Shown: positions 21,360-34,553, counted from the first letter of the stretch. The stretch: DNA of 64,000 nt from Escherichia coli DSM 30083 = JCM 1649 = ATCC 11775 (GCF_003697165.2 NZ_CP033092.2:434001-498000), one strand, 5' to 3'. Made by a program: numbers and translations. Notes: generated by a model from the letters alone, not told the origin.

Positions 21360-21902
21360 ATGGCGAAATCAGCACTGTTCACGGTGCGTAATAATGAGTC
21401 CTGCCCAAAGTGCGGGGCTGAACTAGTTATTCGATCCGGGAAACACGGTCCGTTTCTTGGATGCTCACAGTATCCGGCGTGTGACTACGTCCGTCCTCTG
21501 AAATCTTCAGCGGATGGACATATTGTCAAAGTTCTGGAGGGGCAGGTTTGCCCTGCATGTGGCGCAAATCTGGTATTACGCCAGGGACGCTTTGGTATGT
21601 TTATTGGTTGCAGTAACTACCCTGAATGCGAACATACCGAACTTATCGATAAACCGGACGAAACAGCAATTACATGCCCCCAATGCCGGACGGGCCATCT
21701 GGTTCAGCGCCGCTCCCGTTATGGCAAAACATTTCACTCCTGTGATCGCTACCCGGAGTGTCAATTTGCCATTAACTTCAAACCCATAGCTGGAGAATGC
21801 CCTGAGTGCCATTATCCGCTACTCATCGAAAAGAAAACCGCGCAGGGTGTAAAACACTTTTGTGCCAGTAAACAATGTGGAAAGCCGATTTCGGCGGAAT
21901 AA
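21360..21902 (+). CDS. yrdD: Topoisomerase-type zinc-ribbon protein YrdD
   Basis: The 180-aa product begins MAKSALFTVRNNESCPKCG. It consists of repeated four-cysteine ribbons (CPKCG...C..YP.C) of the kind at the carboxyl end of topoisomerase I: motifs start near residues 15, 63 and 104, with a fourth degenerate one near 142. It has no topoisomerase catalytic domain, and its role is not established. It lies 29 nt after smg and just before tsaC. Confidence 0.92.
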   Translation: MAKSALFTVRNNESCPKCGAELVIRSGKHGPFLGCSQYPACDYVRPLKSSADGHIVKVLEGQVCPACGANLVLRQGRFGMFIGCSNYPECEHTELIDKPDETAITCPQCRTGHLVQRRSRYGKTFHSCDRYPECQFAINFKPIAGECPECHYPLLIEKKTAQGVKHFCASKQCGKPISAE

Positions 21903-21906
21903 TAAC

Positions 21907-22479
21907 GTGAATAATAACCTGCAAGGAGACGCTATCGCAGCTGCGATAGATGTCCTCAATGAAGAACGTGTCATCGCCTATCCAACGGAAGCCGTTTTCG
22001 GTGTCGGGTGCGATCCTGATAGCGAAACAGCAGTGATGCGACTGTTGGAGTTAAAACAGCGTCCGGTTGATAAGGGGCTGATTCTAATCGCCGCAAATTA
22101 CGAGCAGCTTAAACCCTATATTGATGACACCATGCTGACTGACGCGCAGCGTGAAACTATATTTTCTCGCTGGCCAGGTCCTGTCACCTTTGTTTTTCCC
22201 GCGCCTGCGACAACACCGCGCTGGTTGACGGGCCGCTTTGATTCGCTTGCTGTACGAGTCACCGACCATCCGTTGGTGGTTGCTTTGTGCCAGGCTTATG
22301 GTAAACCGCTGGTTTCTACCAGTGCCAACTTGAGTGGATTGCCACCTTGTCGAACAGTAGACGAAGTTCGCGCACAATTTGGCGCGGCGTTCCCGGTTGT
22401 GCCTGGTGAAACGGGGGGGCGTTTAAATCCTTCAGAAATCCGCGATGCCCTGACGGGTGAACTGTTTCGACAGGGGTAA
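21907..22479 (+). CDS. tsaC: Threonylcarbamoyl-AMP synthase TsaC
   Basis: A GTG at 21907, 4 nt after the yrdD stop, gives the 190-aa form; an open frame extends further upstream but overlaps yrdD. The YrdC/Sua5 fold shows [16 protein letters not shown] (about residues 20-35), the [11 protein letters not shown] substrate segment and STSANLSG near residue 143. TsaC makes threonylcarbamoyl-adenylate for the t6A37 modification of tRNAs reading ANN codons. Confidence 0.96.
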
Positions 22480-22483
22480 CATA

Positions 22484-23302
22484 ATGGAAACCTATGCTGT
22501 TTTTGGTAATCCGATAGCCCACAGCAAATCGCCATTCATTCATCAGCAATTTGCTCAGCAACTGAATATTGAACATCCCTATGGACGCGTGTTGGCACCC
22601 ATCAATGATTTCATCAACACACTGAACGCTTTCTTTAGTGCTGGTGGTAAAGGTGCGAATGTGACGGTACCTTTTAAAGAAGAGGCTTTTGCCAGAGCGG
22701 ATGAGCTTACTGAACGGGCAGCGTTGGCTGGTGCTGTTAATACCCTCAAGCGGTTAGAAGATGGACGCCTGCTGGGTGACAATACCGATGGTATAGGTTT
22801 GTTAAGCGATCTGGAACGTCTGTCTTTTATCCGTCCTGGTTTACGTATTCTGCTCATTGGCGCTGGTGGAGCATCTCGCGGCGTACTACTGCCACTCCTT
22901 TCCCTGGACTGTGCGGTGACAATCACTAATCGGACGGTATCTCGCGCAGAAGAGTTGACTAAATTGTTTGCGCACACTGGCAGTATTCAGGCGTTGGGTA
23001 TGGACGAACTGGAAGGTCATGAGTTTGATCTCATTATTAATGCAACATCCAGTGGCATCAGTGGTGATATTCCGGCGATCCCGTCATCGCTCATTCATCC
23101 AGGCATTTATTGCTATGACATGTTCTATCAGAAAGGAAAAACTCCTTTTCTGGCATGGTGTGAGCAGCGAGGCTCAAAGCGTAATGCTGATGGTTTAGGA
23201 ATGCTGGTGGCACAGGCGGCTCATGCCTTCCTTCTTTGGCATGGCGTTCTGCCTGATGTAGAACCGGTCATCAAACTATTGCAACAGGAATTGTCAGCGT
23301 GA
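22484..23302 (+). CDS. aroE: Shikimate dehydrogenase
   Basis: The 272-aa product begins METYAVFGNPIAHSKSPFI, with an ATG 4 nt after tsaC. The substrate motif NVTVPFKE contains the catalytic lysine (about residue 65), NTDGIGL holds the partner aspartate (about residue 102), and GAGGASRG is the NADP-binding loop. It reduces 3-dehydroshikimate to shikimate in aromatic amino-acid synthesis. Confidence 0.98.
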   Translation: METYAVFGNPIAHSKSPFIHQQFAQQLNIEHPYGRVLAPINDFINTLNAFFSAGGKGANVTVPFKEEAFARADELTERAALAGAVNTLKRLEDGRLLGDNTDGIGLLSDLERLSFIRPGLRILLIGAGGASRGVLLPLLSLDCAVTITNRTVSRAEELTKLFAHTGSIQALGMDELEGHEFDLIINATSSGISGDIPAIPSSLIHPGIYCYDMFYQKGKTPFLAWCEQRGSKRNADGLGMLVAQAAHAFLLWHGVLPDVEPVIKLLQQELSA

Positions 23303-23556
23303 ATCAGGCCATCCAGTTTCCGGATAGGGAAGAGTGGGACGAGAATAAAAGATGTGTATGTTTTCCCGCTCTCGTGAATGGTATGCAACTGACATGTGCG
23401 ATCTCTGGCGAGAGTCTGGCGTATCGCTTTACTGGAGATACGCCAGAACAGTGGTTAGCGAGTTTTCGTCAGCATCGCTGGGACCTGGAAGAAGAAGCGG
23501 AAAACTTAATTCAGGAACAAAGTGAAGATGATCAAGGTTGGGTCTGGTTACCTTGA
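23299..23556 (+). CDS. yrdB: DUF1488 family protein YrdB
   Basis: The 85-aa frame starts at a GTG that overlaps the aroE stop by 4 nt and reads MNQAIQFPDREEWDENKRC. It belongs to the DUF1488 family and has no known function. The translational overlap suggests it is the last gene of the dprA-smg-yrdD-tsaC-aroE-yrdB run. Its 3' end overlaps the end of the convergent yrdA gene by 25 nt. Confidence 0.9.
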   Translation: MNQAIQFPDREEWDENKRCVCFPALVNGMQLTCAISGESLAYRFTGDTPEQWLASFRQHRWDLEEEAENLIQEQSEDDQGWVWLP

Positions 23557-24086
23557 TCCAGATATTCGTCCTTCCATTTCACGTAGTTATTTGCGGAATA
23601 GCGTAACCCAGCCTTCTCTTCATCACTTAACGGGCGGATCTGTTTGACGGGGCTACCGAGATACAGATATCCGCTCTCCAGCCGTTTATTTTGTGGGACC
23701 AGGCTACCCGCACCAATCATCACATCATCTTCTACTATTGCGCCATCAAGTAAAATTGAGCCCATCCCAACCAAAACTCGATTGCCAATGGTGCAGCCGT
23801 GGAGCATCACCTTGTGACCAACAGTGACATCTTCGCCAATGGTTAATGGGTTGCCATCTGGGTTGTACGAGGATTTATGAGTGACATGCAACATACTGCC
23901 ATCCTGGATATTGGTGCGTGCTCCGATCTGTACATAATGTACATCTCCACGAATCACAACGAGCGGCCAGATCCCCACATCATCAGCCAAACGAACGTCA
24001 CCAATCACGACGCTGCTATCGTCGATCATTACGCGCTGACCGATTTGTGGAAAAAGATCGCGGTATGGGCGTAAAACATCAGACAT
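23532..24086 (-). CDS. yrdA: Gamma-carbonic-anhydrase-like hexapeptide-repeat protein YrdA
   Basis: The 184-aa product begins MSDVLRPYRDLFPQIGQRV at the ATG 24084-24086. The open frame runs about 100 codons further upstream, but that extension is AT-rich promoter DNA. Left-handed beta-helix hexapeptide repeats fill residues about 15-150, with histidines (YVQIG, LHVTHKS, GHKVMLHG) in the places that bind metal in the gamma-carbonic anhydrase family. Catalytic activity is unproven. Confidence 0.93.
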   Translation of the reverse strand: MSDVLRPYRDLFPQIGQRVMIDDSSVVIGDVRLADDVGIWPLVVIRGDVHYVQIGARTNIQDGSMLHVTHKSSYNPDGNPLTIGEDVTVGHKVMLHGCTIGNRVLVGMGSILLDGAIVEDDVMIGAGSLVPQNKRLESGYLYLGSPVKQIRPLSDEEKAGLRYSANNYVKWKDEYLDQGNQTQP

Positions 24087-24238
24087 ACTCACCTCAACAA
24101 TAAATGATTTACTAATGACTTTGGGTGCATTATTGGCCTTGTGCAAGTCTTTTAGCATGCAAAAAAGCACCGTTTTGTGTGCGAATGCAGCAAAAAGGGT
24201 GAAAAAGCAACAAACAGAAAAAAAGATCAAAAAAGTAC
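24087..24238 (+). promoter_or_regulatory. Upstream activating region of rrnD P1 (UP element and presumed Fis sites)
   Basis: This AT-rich, gene-free stretch lies between the divergent yrdA start and the rrnD P1 -35 box. A-tracts directly upstream of P1 (24200-24236) fit an UP element, and in E. coli the region further upstream carries Fis sites. The tracts are visible; the Fis sites are inferred from rrn operons in general. Confidence 0.6.
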
Positions 24239-24266
24239 TTGTGCAAAAAATTGGGATCCCTATAAT
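24239..24266 (+). promoter_or_regulatory. rrnD promoter P1
   Basis: TTGTGC at 24239-24244 and TATAAT at 24261-24266 are separated by 16 bp and followed by the GC-rich discriminator GCGCCTCC, which underlies stringent (ppGpp) control. It starts about 290 nt upstream of 16S. Confidence 0.9.
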
Positions 24267-24346
24267 GCGCCTCCGTTGAGACGACAACGTGAAACACTTC
24301 ACAAGATGGTCGTAACAACAAAGAGAAAAAATCCTGAAGTTCAGGG

Positions 24347-24374
24347 TTGACTCTGAAAGAGGAAAGCGTAATAT
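24347..24374 (+). promoter_or_regulatory. rrnD promoter P2
   Basis: TTGACT at 24347-24352 and TAATAT at 24369-24374, 16 bp apart, lie about 108 bp downstream of P1, the normal tandem arrangement for E. coli rRNA operons. Confidence 0.9.
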
Positions 24375-24414
24375 ACGCCACCTCGCGACAGTGAGCTGAA
24401 AGCCGCGTCGCAAC

Positions 24415-24426
24415 TGCTCTTTAACA
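24415..24426 (+). promoter_or_regulatory. boxA antitermination element of the rrnD leader
   Basis: TGCTCTTTAACA is the boxA consensus bound by NusB and S10. It lies in the leader between P2 and the 16S gene and allows transcription of the untranslated operon without Rho termination. Confidence 0.88.
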
Positions 24427-24558
24427 ATTTATCAGACAATCTGTGTGGGCACTCGAAGATACGGATTCTTAACGTCGCAAGACGAAAAATGAATACCAAG
24501 TCTCAGGAGTGAACACGTAATTCATTACGAAGTTTAATTCTTTGAGCATCAAACTTTT

Positions 24559-26100
<1,542 letters not shown>

Positions 26101-26168
26101 CCTTAAAGAAGCGTACTTTGAAGTGCTCACACAGATTGTCTGATGAAAATGAGCAGTAAAACCTCTAC

Positions 26169-26245
<77 letters not shown>

Positions 26246-26287
26246 AATTTGCATCGCAAATTTGAAGAGGTTTTAACTACATGTTAT

Positions 26288-26363
26288 GGGGCTATAGCTC
26301 AGCTGGGAGAGCGCCTGCTTTGCACGCAGGAGGTCTGCGGTTCGATCCCGCATAGCTCCACCA
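26288..26363 (+). tRNA. alaU: tRNA-Ala (TGC)
   Basis: This is a 76-nt gene with encoded CCA; the anticodon loop TTTGCAC holds TGC. It is the second spacer tRNA, 42 nt after tRNA-Ile. Confidence 0.98.
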
Positions 26364-26426
26364 TCTCTGTAGTGATTAAATAAAAAATACTTCAGAGTGT
26401 ACCTGCAAAGGTTCACTGCGAAGTTT

Positions 26427-26438
26427 TGCTCTTTAAAA
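26427..26438 (+). promoter_or_regulatory. Spacer boxA before 23S
   Basis: TGCTCTTTAAAA repeats the leader boxA just before the 23S processing stem and maintains antitermination into the 23S gene. Confidence 0.82.
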
Positions 26439-26546
26439 ATCTGGATCAAGCTGAAAATTGAAACACTGAACAACGAAAGTTGTTCGTGAGTCTCTCAAAT
26501 TTTCGCAACACGATGATGGATCGCAAGAAACATCTTCGGGTTGTGA

Positions 26547-29450
<2,904 letters not shown>

Positions 29451-29544
29451 ACAACGCCGAAGATGTTTTGGCGGATGAGAGAAAGATTTTCAGCCTGATA
29501 CAGATTAGATTAACCGGCGACAAGCGGGTTAATGAAACAGAATT

Positions 29545-29664
29545 TGCCTGGCGGCCTTAGCGCGGTGGTCCCACCTGACCCCATGCCGAACTCAGAAGTG
29601 AAACGCCGTAGCGCCGATGGTAGTGTGGGGTCTCCCCATGCGAGAGTAGGGAACTGCCAGGCAT
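29545..29664 (+). rRNA. rrfD: 5S ribosomal RNA (first copy)
   Basis: This is a 120-nt gene beginning TGCCTGGCGGCCTTAGCGCG and ending CTGCCAGGCAT. The terminal helix pairs TGCC with GGCA. It is 94 nt after 23S. Confidence 0.98.
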
Positions 29665-29676
29665 CAAATTTAGCGT

Positions 29677-29752
29677 GCTGATATGGCTCAGTTGGTAGAG
29701 CGCACCCTTGGTAAGGGTGAGGTCCCCAGTTCGACTCTGGGTATCAGCACCA
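29677..29752 (+). tRNA. thrV: tRNA-Thr (GGT)
   Basis: This is a 76-nt gene with encoded CCA and anticodon GGT in the loop TTGGTAA. It sits between the two 5S genes, the distinguishing feature of the E. coli rrnD operon. Confidence 0.98.
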
Positions 29753-29789
29753 CTTTTTAGGTTAAAGTTCGGCAGATTAGAAAAGAATT

Positions 29790-29909
29790 TGTCTGGCGGC
29801 AGTAGCGCGGTGGTCCCACCTGACCCCATGCCGAACTCAGAAGTGAAACGCCGTAGCGCCGATGGTAGTGTGGGGTCTCCCCATGCGAGAGTAGGGAACT
29901 GCCAGACAT
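29790..29909 (+). rRNA. rrfF: 5S ribosomal RNA (second copy)
   Basis: This is a 120-nt gene beginning TGTCTGGCGGCAGTAGCGCG and ending CTGCCAGACAT. It differs from the first copy at base 3 and the pairing base 117 (C-G to T-A) and at bases 12-13 (CT to AG); the rest is identical. Confidence 0.98.
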
Positions 29910-29920
29910 CAAATCAAGCG

Positions 29921-29947
29921 AAAGGCCATCCGAAAGGATGGCCTTTT
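29921..29947 (+). terminator. Intrinsic terminator of rrnD
   Basis: AAAGGCCATCC at 29921-29931 pairs with GGATGGCCTTT at 29936-29946 around a GAAA tetraloop and is followed by TT. It lies 11 nt after the second 5S and also faces the end of the convergent yhdZ gene. Confidence 0.93.
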
Positions 29948-29969
29948 TGCTTTTCGAACTAACATTCAA

Positions 29970-30728
29970 TTAATGGATTACCTGCGATAAAAATGTCCTC
30001 GTACGCTCTGATTTAGGATGCGCAAAAAATTCATTAGGTGCAGCTTGCTCCACTATTTCCCCACGATCCATAAAAATCACCCGGTCAGCGACGGTTCGTG
30101 CAAACCCCATCTCATGTGTTACACACAACATTGTCATACCCGACTGCGCCAGCCCAATCATCGTATCCAGCACCTCTTTCACCATCTCAGGATCGAGCGC
30201 CGACGTTGGCTCATCAAACAACATAATTTTCGGCTTCATACACAGCGAACGTGCTATGGCAACACGTTGCTGCTGACCACCAGAAATCTGTCCGGGAAAC
30301 TTCTGGGCATGTTCGGCAATTCTCACCCGCTCAAGGTAATGCATCGCCAGAGCTTCAGCCTCTTTCTTTGGCATCTTGCGTACCCAAATCGGTGCCAGGG
30401 TACAGTTCTGCAACACGGTCAGATGAGGGAAGAGATTGAAATGCTGAAAGACCATTCCCACTTCCTGCCTGACGCGCTCAATATTGCGGATATCTTCATT
30501 AAGTTCGATGCCATCTACCACGATCCGTCCCTGTTGATGTTCTTCCAGATGATTAATACAACGAATGGTTGTCGATTTACCGGAACCTGAAGGGCCACAC
30601 AGAACGATCCGTTCGCCCGGTTGCACGATTAAATTTATATTTTTCAAAACATGGAATTGTCCATACCATTTATTGACGTTTTCCAGCGTAATCATCGCGT
30701 TAGCAGGTTGCAGTAAAATTTGGCTCAT
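29970..30728 (-). CDS. yhdZ: Amino-acid ABC transporter ATPase YhdZ
   Basis: The 252-aa product begins MSQILLQPANAMITLENVN. The ABC motifs are complete: Walker A GPSGSGKSTT, signature ISGGQQQRVAIAR, and Walker B IMLFDEPTSALD followed by the switch histidine in VTHEMGFA. It belongs to the polar and general amino-acid (AapP/GlnQ) group. It is the last gene of yhdWXYZ, 7 nt after yhdY. The substrate is not proven in E. coli; homologues carry general L-amino acids. Confidence 0.94.
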   Translation of the reverse strand: MSQILLQPANAMITLENVNKWYGQFHVLKNINLIVQPGERIVLCGPSGSGKSTTIRCINHLEEHQQGRIVVDGIELNEDIRNIERVRQEVGMVFQHFNLFPHLTVLQNCTLAPIWVRKMPKKEAEALAMHYLERVRIAEHAQKFPGQISGGQQQRVAIARSLCMKPKIMLFDEPTSALDPEMVKEVLDTMIGLAQSGMTMLCVTHEMGFARTVADRVIFMDRGEIVEQAAPNEFFAHPKSERTRTFLSQVIH

Positions 30729-30735
30729 AGTGTCC

Positions 30736-31839
30736 TCAATGCGGTGTACGCCCGGTGTTAAAACGTTTTTCCAGATGTTGGCTATAACGTGACATGCTGA
30801 AACAGAAGATCCAGTAGATCAGCGCGGCGAAAACATACCCTTCCGTCGACATACCCAACCAGGCGGGATCAACGGTTGCCTGCTGAACGCTACTGAAAAG
30901 ATCGAACAACCCGATGATGATCACCAGACTGGTATCTTTGAAGAGTGCGATGATGGTATTTACCAGCCCAGGAATTACCAGCTTCAACGCCTGTGGCAGA
31001 ATAACCAGCCCCTGAGTTTTCCAGTAACCCAATGCCAGCGACTCTGCCGCTTCATATTGCCCTTTAGGCAGCGCCTGCAATCCGCCTCGCACGACTTCCG
31101 CAACATATGCTGACTGAAATAGGATCACGCCAACCAGCGCGCGGATCAGTTTGTCGATACTGGTGCCTTCTGCCATAAACAACGGCAGCATGACCGAAGA
31201 CATAAACAATACGGTAATCAGCGGTACGCCGCGCCAGAACTCGATAAAAATGACCGATAAGATACGCACAATCGGCATATGGGAGCGGCGACCTAACGCC
31301 AGTAAGATCCCCCACGGTAGCGCCCCCGCAATCCCAACTGATGCAATAATTAAAGTTAGCGTCAACCCGCCCCATTGCCGGGTTTCAACCCGATCAAGAC
31401 CAAGAAACCCACCATACATCAGCCACCAGACAACCAGTGGGTAAATCACCGCCCAGACCGCAATATAGCGACTGCGATGCGGAAGTATTTTCCAGAACAT
31501 TGGTGCGATAGAAACAAGGCCAATCAGTAATGCCAGGTTAATTCGCCAGCGTTGGTCGTGTGGGTAAAGTCCATACATAAACTGACCAAATCGTTCGTGG
31601 ATGAAGACCCAACAGGCACCGGATTTTGTGCAGTCGGCACGCGTTGAGCCAACCCAGTTAGCCTGCAAAAATGCCCAGTTCAGCAACGGTGGGATCAGTT
31701 CCCACATCAACCATATGCAGCCAATAGTCAGCAGGCTATTGCTCCAGCTGGAGAACAGATTTTTTCGCACCCACACCATCGCGCGGCTTGAGTTATGGCT
31801 CGCCAGGCGCGGGGGATGAGACAGCAATACTTTTGTCAT
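30736..31839 (-). CDS. yhdY: Amino-acid ABC transporter permease YhdY
   Basis: The 367-aa product begins MTKVLLSHPPRLASHNSSR. The second of two adjacent ATGs is chosen because the AAGGAG is too close to the first. It has several membrane spans and, in the carboxyl half, the EAA-type loop AESLALGYWKTQGLVILPQALK of the HisMQ permease family. It is an AapM homologue with an enlarged amino-terminal half and pairs with YhdX. Confidence 0.93.
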   Translation of the reverse strand: MTKVLLSHPPRLASHNSSRAMVWVRKNLFSSWSNSLLTIGCIWLMWELIPPLLNWAFLQANWVGSTRADCTKSGACWVFIHERFGQFMYGLYPHDQRWRINLALLIGLVSIAPMFWKILPHRSRYIAVWAVIYPLVVWWLMYGGFLGLDRVETRQWGGLTLTLIIASVGIAGALPWGILLALGRRSHMPIVRILSVIFIEFWRGVPLITVLFMSSVMLPLFMAEGTSIDKLIRALVGVILFQSAYVAEVVRGGLQALPKGQYEAAESLALGYWKTQGLVILPQALKLVIPGLVNTIIALFKDTSLVIIIGLFDLFSSVQQATVDPAWLGMSTEGYVFAALIYWIFCFSMSRYSQHLEKRFNTGRTPH

Positions 31840-31848
31840 CATGACTCC

Positions 31849-33030
31849 TTAGCGTTCAACGATCGCGATGCGGCGGTTATAGATATTCATCAGCAGCGAG
31901 ATAGTCAGGCTGATAATCAGATAGACCGACATGGTCATGGCTATCGTCTCGATGGCTTGCCCCGTTTGGTTCAGCACGGTGCCAGCAAACAGCGAAACCA
32001 TATCGGGATAGCCAATAGCGGCGGCAAGAGAGGAGTTCTTGACGATGTTGAGATACTGGCTGGTTAACGGTGGAATAATCACCCGCAATGCCTGGGGAAT
32101 AATGACCCGGCGTAGCGTTACCGGGTTGGGTAATCCCAGTGATCGAGCCGCTTCATGTTGACCATAAGGCACTGCCTGGATCCCTGCGCGGATAATCTCG
32201 GCGATAAATGCAGAGGTATAAATCGAAAGTGCTAGCGTTAAGGCTGCCAGTTCAGGAATTAAAACCATCCCGCCGCGGAAATTAAAGCCTCGAAGGGCTG
32301 GGACATCCCAGTGTAGTGCTGCGCCAAAAAGCCATTGCGCCAGTAAAGGCAAACCAATGATCAACACTGCGGCAATCGGCCAGGTGCGGCGCAGTTGTCC
32401 GGTCTTTATCTGGTGTGTTTTATTAAAGCGGAATAGCCCAACAGAAAGGACTATAGCTATAACAACAGCCAGGATAAACGCAAGAAACCCATCTCCCAGC
32501 TGCGGCGACGGAATATAAAGCCCACGATTGCTCAGAAACACCAAATCCAGTGCGCTCACTGCCTGGCGTGGCCCGGGCAAATTGCGCAACACGGCAAAGT
32601 ACCAGAAGAAGATTTGCAGCAATGGCGGAATATTACGGAAGATCTCAATATAAATTGTGGAAAGCTTTCGTAGCAGCCAGTTATCCGAAAGTCTCGCCAG
32701 ACCGATAAAGAAGCCCAAAACAGAAGCGAACACAATACACAATGCAGAAACCAGTAGCGTATTGAGCAGGCCGACAATAAAAACGCGTCCGTAAGTGTCG
32801 CCTTGCTGATAATCAATCAAATGCTGAACGATGCCAAAACCGGCCCCGCGGTCAAGAAAAGCAAATCCTGATGTTATGCCGCGATTACTGAGATTCGTTA
32901 CAGTGTTGTGAAATAACCAACCAATAATGCCGACAACAGCAACAACGGCAAGGATCTGGAATAACCAGGCGCGAACCGTAGGGTTGGCAAAAGAGAGTGA
33001 GCCTTTAACGGTTGAGCGGCGATGAGACAT
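31849..33030 (-). CDS. yhdX: Amino-acid ABC transporter permease YhdX
   Basis: The 393-aa product begins MSHRRSTVKGSLSFANPTV; a longer frame of 6 extra codons lacks support. The EAA loop is AARSLGLPNPVTLRRVIIPQA near residue 310. It is an AapQ homologue and an integral inner-membrane subunit that forms a heterodimer with YhdY. It is 67 nt downstream of yhdW. Confidence 0.93.
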   Translation of the reverse strand: MSHRRSTVKGSLSFANPTVRAWLFQILAVVAVVGIIGWLFHNTVTNLSNRGITSGFAFLDRGAGFGIVQHLIDYQQGDTYGRVFIVGLLNTLLVSALCIVFASVLGFFIGLARLSDNWLLRKLSTIYIEIFRNIPPLLQIFFWYFAVLRNLPGPRQAVSALDLVFLSNRGLYIPSPQLGDGFLAFILAVVIAIVLSVGLFRFNKTHQIKTGQLRRTWPIAAVLIIGLPLLAQWLFGAALHWDVPALRGFNFRGGMVLIPELAALTLALSIYTSAFIAEIIRAGIQAVPYGQHEAARSLGLPNPVTLRRVIIPQALRVIIPPLTSQYLNIVKNSSLAAAIGYPDMVSLFAGTVLNQTGQAIETIAMTMSVYLIISLTISLLMNIYNRRIAIVER

Positions 33031-33097
33031 AGAAACCTCGGAAAGCATAACGCTGAAGAGAGCGCCGCCGTAGCGACGCTCGTTACCTCACACCGAC

Positions 33098-34123
33098 TTA
33101 ACGCACGGGCGGCGCGTACTGAATACCGCCGTTATTCCAGAGATTATTTTGCCCACGTTTAATTTTCAGCGGGCTTTCTGAACCTACGTTACGCTCGAAA
33201 ATTTCCGAGTAGTTACCCACCTGTTTGATGATGTTAAAGGCCCATTTATTATCCAGCTTCAGATCCTTGCCGTAATCGCCTTCTTTACCCAGCAGATGTG
33301 CCATATCAGGCGTTGCTGGATTAGCCGCTTTTTCATCGACGTTCTGGGAATTGATGCCCATCTCTTCAGCATTCAGCATGGCGAAAAGCGTCCAGCGTAC
33401 AATCGAGAACCATTCATCATCGCCACGACGAACTACCGGCCCAAGTGGTTCTTTAGAGATAACTTCCGGTAAGACAATCCATTCAGCTGGGTTGCTTAAT
33501 TTGATGCGTAGGGCATACAGTTGTGATTGATCCGAGGCCAGAGTATCACAGCGGCCTGATTCCAGAGCTTTCGCTGATTCGTCTGAGCGATCGAAGGTTA
33601 CTGGCGTGTACTTCATATTATTTGCCTTGAAGTAATCGGCGACGTTGAGTTCGGTATCAGTCCCCGCCTGAATACAGACGGTAGCGCCATCCAGTTCTTT
33701 CGCGCTTTTTAGCCCCGCTTTATCGTGCGTCAGGAAGCCAATGCCGTCGTAATAAGTGACGCCAGTAAATGCCATTCCCATCCCGGCATCGCGAGATGAA
33801 GTCCAGGTCGTATTACGGGAGAGCAAATCCACCTCCCCTGACTGTAAAGCGGTGAAGCGTTCTTTTGCAGTGAGCGGGGTATATTTCACTTTCGTATCGT
33901 CACCGAATACAGCAGCGGCAACACCACGACAAACATCTACATCAATACCTGAAAACTTACCGTCAGCATCGGCATAAGAGAACCCAGGTAATCCATCACT
34001 GATCCCGCATTGCACAAAACCTTTTTTCTGAACGGCATCAAGCGTCGCGCCAGCATGCGCCTGATTTGCAACGGCAAGCAGCACGCTGGCGGCAGCCAGT
34101 GTGGCTATCATCATCTTTTTCAT
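33098..34123 (-). CDS. yhdW: Periplasmic amino-acid binding protein YhdW
   Basis: The 341-aa product begins MKKMMIATLAAASVLLAVANQ and has a signal peptide of about 24 residues (cleavage after NQAHA). The rest is a family 3 solute-binding protein, homologous to AapJ (GISDGLPGFSYADADGKFSGIDVDVCR). The frame is complete, with no stop or shift. It is the first gene of the operon and is preceded by a sigma-54 promoter. Confidence 0.93.
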   Translation of the reverse strand: MKKMMIATLAAASVLLAVANQAHAGATLDAVQKKGFVQCGISDGLPGFSYADADGKFSGIDVDVCRGVAAAVFGDDTKVKYTPLTAKERFTALQSGEVDLLSRNTTWTSSRDAGMGMAFTGVTYYDGIGFLTHDKAGLKSAKELDGATVCIQAGTDTELNVADYFKANNMKYTPVTFDRSDESAKALESGRCDTLASDQSQLYALRIKLSNPAEWIVLPEVISKEPLGPVVRRGDDEWFSIVRWTLFAMLNAEEMGINSQNVDEKAANPATPDMAHLLGKEGDYGKDLKLDNKWAFNIIKQVGNYSEIFERNVGSESPLKIKRGQNNLWNNGGIQYAPPVR

Positions 34124-34202
34124 AATGCTTCCTGTGAGGCGAAAATTATCGTTATAGGACGTTTGGGAAACGTCTTTTACCTGTCTGTGGCCATCCTCTT
34201 AT

Positions 34203-34221
34203 AAGCAAAAGTAGTGCCAGC
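34203..34221 (-). promoter_or_regulatory. Sigma-54 promoter of yhdWXYZ
   Basis: On the minus strand CTGGCACTACTTTTGCT has the invariant GG and GC separated by exactly 10 bp, an excellent -24/-12 element. It is about 80 nt upstream of the yhdW start. Together with the NtrC-like sites further upstream it indicates nitrogen control. Confidence 0.8.
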
Positions 34222-34278
34222 TTTTGCGCACGATTTCGCGTCGCAATAAGCTGAGTGTAGACAGGAAATAATAAAAAC

Positions 34279-34327
34279 AGCGCCCCGCAATGGTGCGAAA
34301 ATGAAACATGCGCCACATTTTGGCGCA
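34279..34327 (-). promoter_or_regulatory. Two NtrC-type enhancer sites upstream of yhdW
   Basis: TGCGCCACATTTTGGCGCA at 34309-34327 is a perfect 7-bp inverted repeat with a 5-bp spacer that fits the NtrC consensus (GCACCA-N5-TGGTGC type). AGCGCCCCGCAATGGTGCG at 34279-34297 is a second, less perfect copy. Their centres are 30 bp apart, three helical turns, and they lie 60-125 bp upstream of the sigma-54 promoter. Confidence 0.72.
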
Positions 34328-34520
34328 AAATATTTACGCGTTTTTTACTAAGCAGAATAATGATTGTTAGCGTGAGTATATTTCTGGTGGGATGTGTGAA
34401 AGTTAAATTGATGCGTTATTTCGAAAGCAGCGAAATAACGTGATATAACATGCTAAATCAGCAGGGAATTACCCAGCAGAATATAGCAATATTTTATCTT
34501 ATGGAAAGATACTGTATCGT

Positions 34521-34544
34521 TAAAAAGAGCGCGGAGCTCCGCGC
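34521..34544 (-). terminator. Terminator after yhdV
   Basis: The perfect palindrome GCGCGGAGCTCCGCGC at 34529-34544 is followed on the minus strand by TCTTTTT. It lies 9 nt after the yhdV stop. Confidence 0.85.
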
Positions 34545-34553
34545 CCTGTTTAG

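Larger units (their letters stand above)
34124..34553. other. Gene-free region between yhdW and yhdV
   Basis: No credible coding frame is seen. The right-to-left content is the yhdW leader, the sigma-54 promoter (34203-34221), two NtrC-type sites (34279-34327), then about 190 nt of AT-rich DNA without clear features, and the yhdV terminator (34521-34544). Confidence 0.7.

Noticed and set aside
24087..24413. An amino-terminal extension of about 109 codons for yrdA
   Set aside because: It runs through the rrnD promoters. The ATG at 24084-24086 gives the known 184-aa protein.
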